Positions 3,549 through 6,278 of a DNA stretch of 6,278 nucleotides are shown here, in pieces. Source of the stretch: an uncultured Ruminococcus sp. (GTDB lineage Bacteria > Bacillota > Clostridia > Oscillospirales > Ruminococcaceae). The position numbers and the translations under genes were made by a program. Below the pieces are notes generated by a model, which ran no database searches, was not told the DNA's origin, and worked only from the letters and a program-made list of their open reading frames with translations. The DNA is taken from assembly GCA_947177375.1 (NCBI GenBank), contig CAMWUF010000068.1:1-6278 (forward strand), in the 5' to 3' direction. Every line of letters begins with the position of its first letter. Within the stretch, counting starts at the first letter, position 1.

Positions 3549-6191
3549 TTACAGATTTTTTTTATGAAGACCTTTTTTGAAATTTTCAAGTTTTTTACCG
3601 TCTCTTTCTCTGGGTCTCCATTCTTTGTAGCCTTGAATCACAGGTTCTTTTTCTTCTTTTTTAGGCTTATTAAATGAGCTGGTATCTGCACCCATTTGGC
3701 TTAAAGCAGAAGTAATATCTGTTACGATTTCTACTTTTTTGCCCTGCTGGTCAAAAATATTTGTACCATTTTGTGTGGCTGTTTTTGCAATTGCATTACG
3801 AACAGAATCTGGCATGTCAGTATTTTGTCCAATCGTAGAAACACGGACACCTTGTGAAACTGGTTGTTGTGGTGCAGGTGTTCCATAAGGTGCAGCTGTA
3901 TGGACTGCGGGAGCAGGTGCAGGCTGTGGATAAACTGGCTGTTGTGGTGGTGCATATTGTGGTGGTTGTGGATAAACAGGTTGATTATAAATTGGTTGCT
4001 GTGGATAAACTGGTTGTTGTTGATACATAGGCTGATATCCCATAGAATTTATTGGTGGTGCAGAGAATGCATTCATGTCATCATCAGCAATTGTTGGTAC
4101 TTCGGCGAGTGTAGGCACTTCTGGAATATCTGCATTTGCATCTGCTTCAAATGGATTAGATGGAATATTTGGCACATTCGGCACACTTGGCACATTAGGA
4201 ATATCCAGTGTAGGAACACTTGGAATATCCAGTGCAGGAACATTTGGAATACCCAGTGCAGGAACATTTGGAATGTCAAGTTCAGGGACATTTGGAATAT
4301 CCAGTGCAGGAACATTTGGAATGTCAAGTTCAGGAACATTTGAGATGCCTAAATTTTCAAAATTTGGCAAACCAAATTCTGGTACAGGAGTTTTTGCAGC
4401 AGCGGCAGCATTCATTGCAGCAGTTGCAGCCTGAAGATTTCCAGCAGCGGCATTCATTGCAGCAGTCGCAGCCCGAATATCTTCTACAGTCAATTGATTT
4501 TCTTTTTTAGATGTTTTCACTGTTTCTTGCGGTACATAATCTTCTGTGTCCTCGTCGTCATCATCATCAGAGGGGGCATAACTTGAACCATGATATTCTT
4601 CTTCATCGTCATCATCATCAAAATAATCATCATCATAATCATCATCGTCATCATCGTCGTCATCATCATCATAATCTTCCAAACGTGTATTGACAACTCT
4701 GGACATGTACTCAAATTCATCATCTTCTTTATTTTCTTCTTTTGGAGCCATTTCAAAACTATCCAGTTCATCTACTACAGGCTTTTTCTGTGTAACAGGT
4801 TGCACAGCAGGTTTTTCAACTGTTTGTGTATCAGATGAAGCATTTAACTGCGGAACTTCCAAATTACCCAAATCTGCTAAAGATGAAGCATTTAACTGTG
4901 GAACTTCCAAATTACCCAAATCTGTTAAAGGTGAAGCATTTAACTGTGGAACTTCCAAATTACCCAAACCTGCTAAAGATGAAGCATTCAACTGTGGAAC
5001 TTCCAAATTGCCTAAATCTGCGATAACTGGCGTTTCTGATTCTGCTGGTACAGGTTGTAGATTTTGTTCTTCCTGTTGTCTTTCTTCATTGAATTTCGCA
5101 AGCAATTCTTCAAGCGTTTTTTCTTCTTTTTCAGAGCGTTTTTGACCAAATTCGGCTAAAATTTCTTCCATGCTGGCAACTGATTTAGATGCTGTTTCTT
5201 GTGTTGATTCTGGTACAGATTCTTCTGGTTTTGAAATTGCAAACTGTGCAAGCATATTATCTACATCAATTGCGTTAGAATCTTGTGCAGGTGCAAAATT
5301 TTCTACAGAATTTGGCGTATTTGTCTGATTTAATGCAAACTGTGCAAGCATATCATCTACATCAATTGCATTAGAATCTTGTGCAGGTGCAGGATTTTCC
5401 ACAGAGTTTTGTGTATCTGTCGGATTTAATGCAAATTGTGCTAACATATCATCTGCATTAACCGCATTAGAATCTTGTGCAGGTGTGAAATTTTGTTCTG
5501 GCACATTCGCATTTGGAATTGCAAATTGTGCTAACGTATCATTCATTATATTGGATGCTGTTTTATCTGCTTCTTGTTGTTCAGCAAGTACATTTGGATT
5601 TTTACTGTTATCAGATGCAAATGCTGCTGCAGTTGGGTCTTCCTGTTTGCCAAGCATAAATTTTGAAAGTTCGTCGTCCATTCCCATTGGATTTGCACTG
5701 GCAGGTGCTTTTTGTTTTTTAGATGGTGGCACCCATTCTTCATATTGTGGCAGAAAAGAATCATCTAAATCTGGTACATCTGGTGCTGCGGGAGCAGGTT
5801 CTGGCTCGGGTGGAGCAACTGGTGCAACAGGCTGTACAGGAGCTGGTGATGGTGGTGGAGATACTGGCTGAACTGGCTGTATTCTTGGACGCTCTTGTCC
5901 TGTAGTGCTAGTATCTGGGGTACTCTCATGACTAATAATTCCCTTTTTCTCAGCTTTTAATTTTTGTTTCATCGCCTTGCGGTCGCCTTTTAAAATTCTA
6001 GGCGTGAAATAATTTTGACAATTCTGACAATTTACTTTGTCAAGAAAAGCCATTAAATCTGAAAAATCTTCTGTACCAGCTGGTGATAACTGAGTTGCAT
6101 TTTTCAATTTTGTTCTGCAACCAGTCACTTTTTGATTCGCTGATGCATGAATCGTTCCATCTTTGGTATCACGATACAAAAAAAGTTGCAT
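3549..6191 (-). CDS. 880-aa low-complexity repeat protein with zinc-ribbon-like N-terminus
   Basis: Not a family I recognise. Order along the protein: a compact N-terminal domain (1-75) with His15, Cys25 and Cys55-x-x-Cys58, a possible zinc site; a Pro-rich tract (102-140); a YEEWVPPSKK motif (150-159); seven acidic-L-A-x-F motifs (172-368), three in 32-aa units; four 16-aa repeats (391-454); an acidic belt with 11 straight Asp (508-518); Ala-rich repeats (573-599); eight-residue IPNVPALD repeats (616-671); a Tyr/Pro/Gln tract (718-781); and a C-terminal tail with EPVIQGYKEWRPR (849-861) and a basic end. Most of the chain must be disordered. No signal peptide, sortase motif or membrane helix is seen, so it is probably cytoplasmic. 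The start is fixed by AAAGGAGG at 6201-6208, 9 nt away. It is first in the operon. A multivalent scaffold role is inference. Confidence 0.87.
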   Translation of the reverse strand: MQLFLYRDTKDGTIHASANQKVTGCRTKLKNATQLSPAGTEDFSDLMAFLDKVNCQNCQNYFTPRILKGDRKAMKQKLKAEKKGIISHESTPDTSTTGQERPRIQPVQPVSPPPSPAPVQPVAPVAPPEPEPAPAAPDVPDLDDSFLPQYEEWVPPSKKQKAPASANPMGMDDELSKFMLGKQEDPTAAAFASDNSKNPNVLAEQQEADKTASNIMNDTLAQFAIPNANVPEQNFTPAQDSNAVNADDMLAQFALNPTDTQNSVENPAPAQDSNAIDVDDMLAQFALNQTNTPNSVENFAPAQDSNAIDVDNMLAQFAISKPEESVPESTQETASKSVASMEEILAEFGQKRSEKEEKTLEELLAKFNEERQQEEQNLQPVPAESETPVIADLGNLEVPQLNASSLAGLGNLEVPQLNASPLTDLGNLEVPQLNASSLADLGNLEVPQLNASSDTQTVEKPAVQPVTQKKPVVDELDSFEMAPKEENKEDDEFEYMSRVVNTRLEDYDDDDDDDDDDDYDDDYFDDDDDEEEYHGSSYAPSDDDDDEDTEDYVPQETVKTSKKENQLTVEDIRAATAAMNAAAGNLQAATAAMNAAAAAKTPVPEFGLPNFENLGISNVPELDIPNVPALDIPNVPELDIPNVPALGIPNVPALDIPSVPTLDIPNVPSVPNVPNIPSNPFEADANADIPEVPTLAEVPTIADDDMNAFSAPPINSMGYQPMYQQQPVYPQQPIYNQPVYPQPPQYAPPQQPVYPQPAPAPAVHTAAPYGTPAPQQPVSQGVRVSTIGQNTDMPDSVRNAIAKTATQNGTNIFDQQGKKVEIVTDITSALSQMGADTSSFNKPKKEEKEPVIQGYKEWRPRERDGKKLENFKKGLHKKNL
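3591..3734 (-). other. C-terminal tail domain shared with the 156-aa neighbour
   Basis: Residues 820-867 of the 880-aa protein align with the last 44 residues of the adjacent small protein. Shared positions follow the pattern V-x(2)-D-[IV]-x-SAL-x(3)-G-x-DT-[ST]-S-[FY], then PK, then EPVIQGY-[KR]-EW-x-PR and a lysine cluster. The small protein's gap is three residues shorter before EPVIQG. This is the best-conserved block outside the N-terminal domain and is likely the functional docking segment. Confidence 0.85.
3849..4040 (-). other. Tyr/Pro/Gln-rich low-complexity tract
   Basis: Residues 718-781 of the 880-aa protein consist of variations on Q-P-V/I-Y-P-Q with six or more VYP/IYN/QYA tyrosine steps. 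The motif VYPQPA also occurs in the linker of the 156-aa protein. Such tracts are flexible and can self-associate or offer tyrosine sites. Function is not determinable here. Confidence 0.8.
4198..4341 (-). repeat. 24-bp tandem repeat, six full units
   Basis: Six consecutive 24-bp units (4198-4221, 4222-4245, 4246-4269, 4270-4293, 4294-4317, 4318-4341) encode the octapeptide IPNVP[AE]LD. Degenerate flanking copies extend the protein pattern to about residues 616-678 (4158-4346). Two unit types, one with CCAGTGCAGG and one with TCAAGTTCAGG on the plus strand, alternate at the right end, pointing to a 48-bp higher-order duplication. Confidence 0.93.
4395..4475 (-). repeat. Ala-rich helical repeat, two copies
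   Basis: Residues 573-599 of the 880-aa protein contain AATAAMNAAA twice (574-583 and 588-597), 14 residues apart, with GNLQ between. This is strongly helix-forming, unlike the Pro-rich regions around it, and could form a short amphipathic or coiled segment. Confidence 0.8.
4539..4679 (-). repeat. Poly-Asp belt encoded by a GAT/GAC trinucleotide run
   Basis: Residues 505-551 of the 880-aa protein are almost all Asp/Glu with spaced Tyr. The longest run is 11 Asp (508-518), with further runs of five Asp at 525-529 and 542-546. Codons mix GAT and GAC, so the tract is only partly a pure microsatellite. It could bind cations or basic partners such as the lysine-rich tails in this operon. It is also a site where length could vary by slippage in steps of three. 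Confidence 0.92.
4834..5025 (-). repeat. 48-bp tandem repeat, four near-identical units
   Basis: Units run 4834-4881, 4882-4929, 4930-4977 and 4978-5025. Each encodes a 16-residue repeat of the type LGNLEVPQLNASSLAD. The first two units differ at only two bases, and the fourth diverges mainly at its end. Such identity at synonymous sites indicates recent duplication or ongoing homogenisation, so copy number probably varies between strains. Confidence 0.95.
5088..5678 (-). repeat. Seven-copy acidic-LAxF motif array, partly in 32-aa (96-bp) units
   Basis: In the 880-aa protein the motif appears as DDELSKF (172), NDTLAQF (217), DDMLAQF (247), DDMLAQF (279), DNMLAQF (311), EEILAEF (342) and EELLAKF (361). 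Three of these lie in a clear 32-residue repeat beginning AQDSNA (238, 270 and 302). Linkers vary in sequence while the motif holds, which suggests selection on the motif itself as a short helix or peptide ligand. Confidence 0.88.
5967..6191 (-). other. Zinc-ribbon-like N-terminal domain of the 880-aa protein
   Basis: Residues 1-75 are the only non-repetitive, ordinary-composition region apart from the tail. The pattern is IHASANQ with His15, TGC with Cys25, and VNCQNC with Cys55 and Cys58. These are the only cysteines in the protein. The H-x(9)-C-x(29)-C-x(2)-C spacing fits a single zinc site of the small H/C-CxxC ribbon type. Zinc binding is inferred, not shown. Confidence 0.6.
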
Positions 6192-6200
6192 TGCAAAAAT

Positions 6201-6208
6201 CCTCCTTT
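6201..6208 (-). promoter_or_regulatory. Strong ribosome binding site of the 880-aa gene
   Basis: AAAGGAGG on the minus strand is a near-perfect Shine-Dalgarno sequence 9 nt before the ATG at 6191. It is stronger than the sites of the two downstream genes. Confidence 0.93.
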
Positions 6209-6217
6209 ATGAATTTT

Positions 6218-6243
6218 GGTGCTAAAAATAATTAACTTGCACC
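6218..6243 (-). promoter_or_regulatory. Possible small hairpin in the operon leader
   Basis: GGTGC (6218-6222) and GCACC (6239-6243) form a 5-bp inverted repeat with a 16-nt A/T-rich loop, 9 nt before the ribosome binding site. It resembles in size and position the small leader hairpin of eno. The stem is short and may be chance. Confidence 0.25.
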
Positions 6244-6260
6244 TGATTTTTTATTGCTTA

Positions 6261-6271
6261 TTTATATCATA
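6261..6271 (-). promoter_or_regulatory. Candidate -10 region of the three-gene operon
   Basis: On the minus strand the overlapping hexamers TATGAT (6266-6271) and TATAAA (6261-6266) are both plausible -10 boxes, about 70 nt before the first gene. The matching -35 box would lie past the right edge of the window, so the promoter cannot be confirmed. Confidence 0.4.
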
Positions 6272-6278
6272 ACATATT

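Noticed and set aside
3557..3607. Internal minus-strand promoter at the end of the 880-aa gene (TTGAAA with a CATAAA 17 bp later)
   Set aside because: The -10 matches only four of six positions and the DNA is AT-rich, so such matches are expected by chance.
4511..4693. His-rich plus-strand open frame
   Set aside because: It is the antisense reading of the GAT/GAC poly-Asp tract, not a gene.
4198..5025. CRISPR array
   Set aside because: Repeats are in frame within a coding sequence and directly abut, with no unique spacers.
4075..5145. Plus-strand open frames opposite the 880-aa gene, with repetitive SSAGTFGM- and NCGTSKLPK-type products
   Set aside because: Their repeats are reverse complements of the 24-bp and 48-bp repeats, and the long frames result from absence of stops in repeat DNA. 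No promoter or ribosome binding site was seen.
3549..6191. Secreted or cell-wall-anchored surface protein, suggested by Pro-rich and repeat composition
   Set aside because: There is no signal peptide, membrane helix, LPxTG-type motif or wall-binding repeat, and the N-terminus is a Cys/His domain that looks cytoplasmic.

Overview
The window looks like chromosomal DNA of a low-GC Gram-positive anaerobe, most likely a clostridial species of the Ruminococcus/Oscillospiraceae type. This is inferred from AT-rich DNA, consensus SigA-type promoters, AGGAGG-type ribosome binding sites, U-tailed intrinsic terminators, a Firmicute-style enolase and a DUF2325 protein. No mobile element, RNA gene, CRISPR array or horizontally acquired gene is visible.

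Left part (1-1910, plus strand): eno has its own perfect consensus promoter, a short leader hairpin and an intrinsic terminator. It is followed by an independently promoted 95-aa DUF2325 protein, whose own stop codon lies in the loop of a 14-bp terminator hairpin. That hairpin also sits directly behind the convergent minus-strand operon and probably ends both.

Right part (1909-6278, minus strand): three genes in a row form a likely operon read right to left. The first encodes an 880-aa, largely disordered repeat protein with a Cys/His zinc-ribbon-like N-terminus (3549-6191). The second encodes a 156-aa helical plus proline-rich protein (2973-3443). The third encodes a 346-aa TPR protein (1909-2949). 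None has a signal peptide or membrane segment, so all three are probably cytoplasmic. I do not recognise a named function for any of them.

The strongest candidate for something undescribed is this three-gene unit. The 880-aa protein carries several separate tandem-repeat families: a seven-copy acidic-LAxF motif partly in 32-aa units, a 48-bp repeat, a 24-bp repeat, an Ala-rich repeat, a poly-Asp belt and a Tyr-Pro-Gln tract. Its C-terminal tail of about 45 residues is shared with the 156-aa neighbour. Both tails hold a Y-x-E-W-x-P-R motif followed by lysines, and a third, divergent copy lies inside the large protein. The N-terminal helical region of the 156-aa protein faintly resembles that of the TPR protein. 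The layout suggests a multivalent scaffold, a small adaptor with the same docking tag, and a TPR partner. That functional reading is inference from sequence only.
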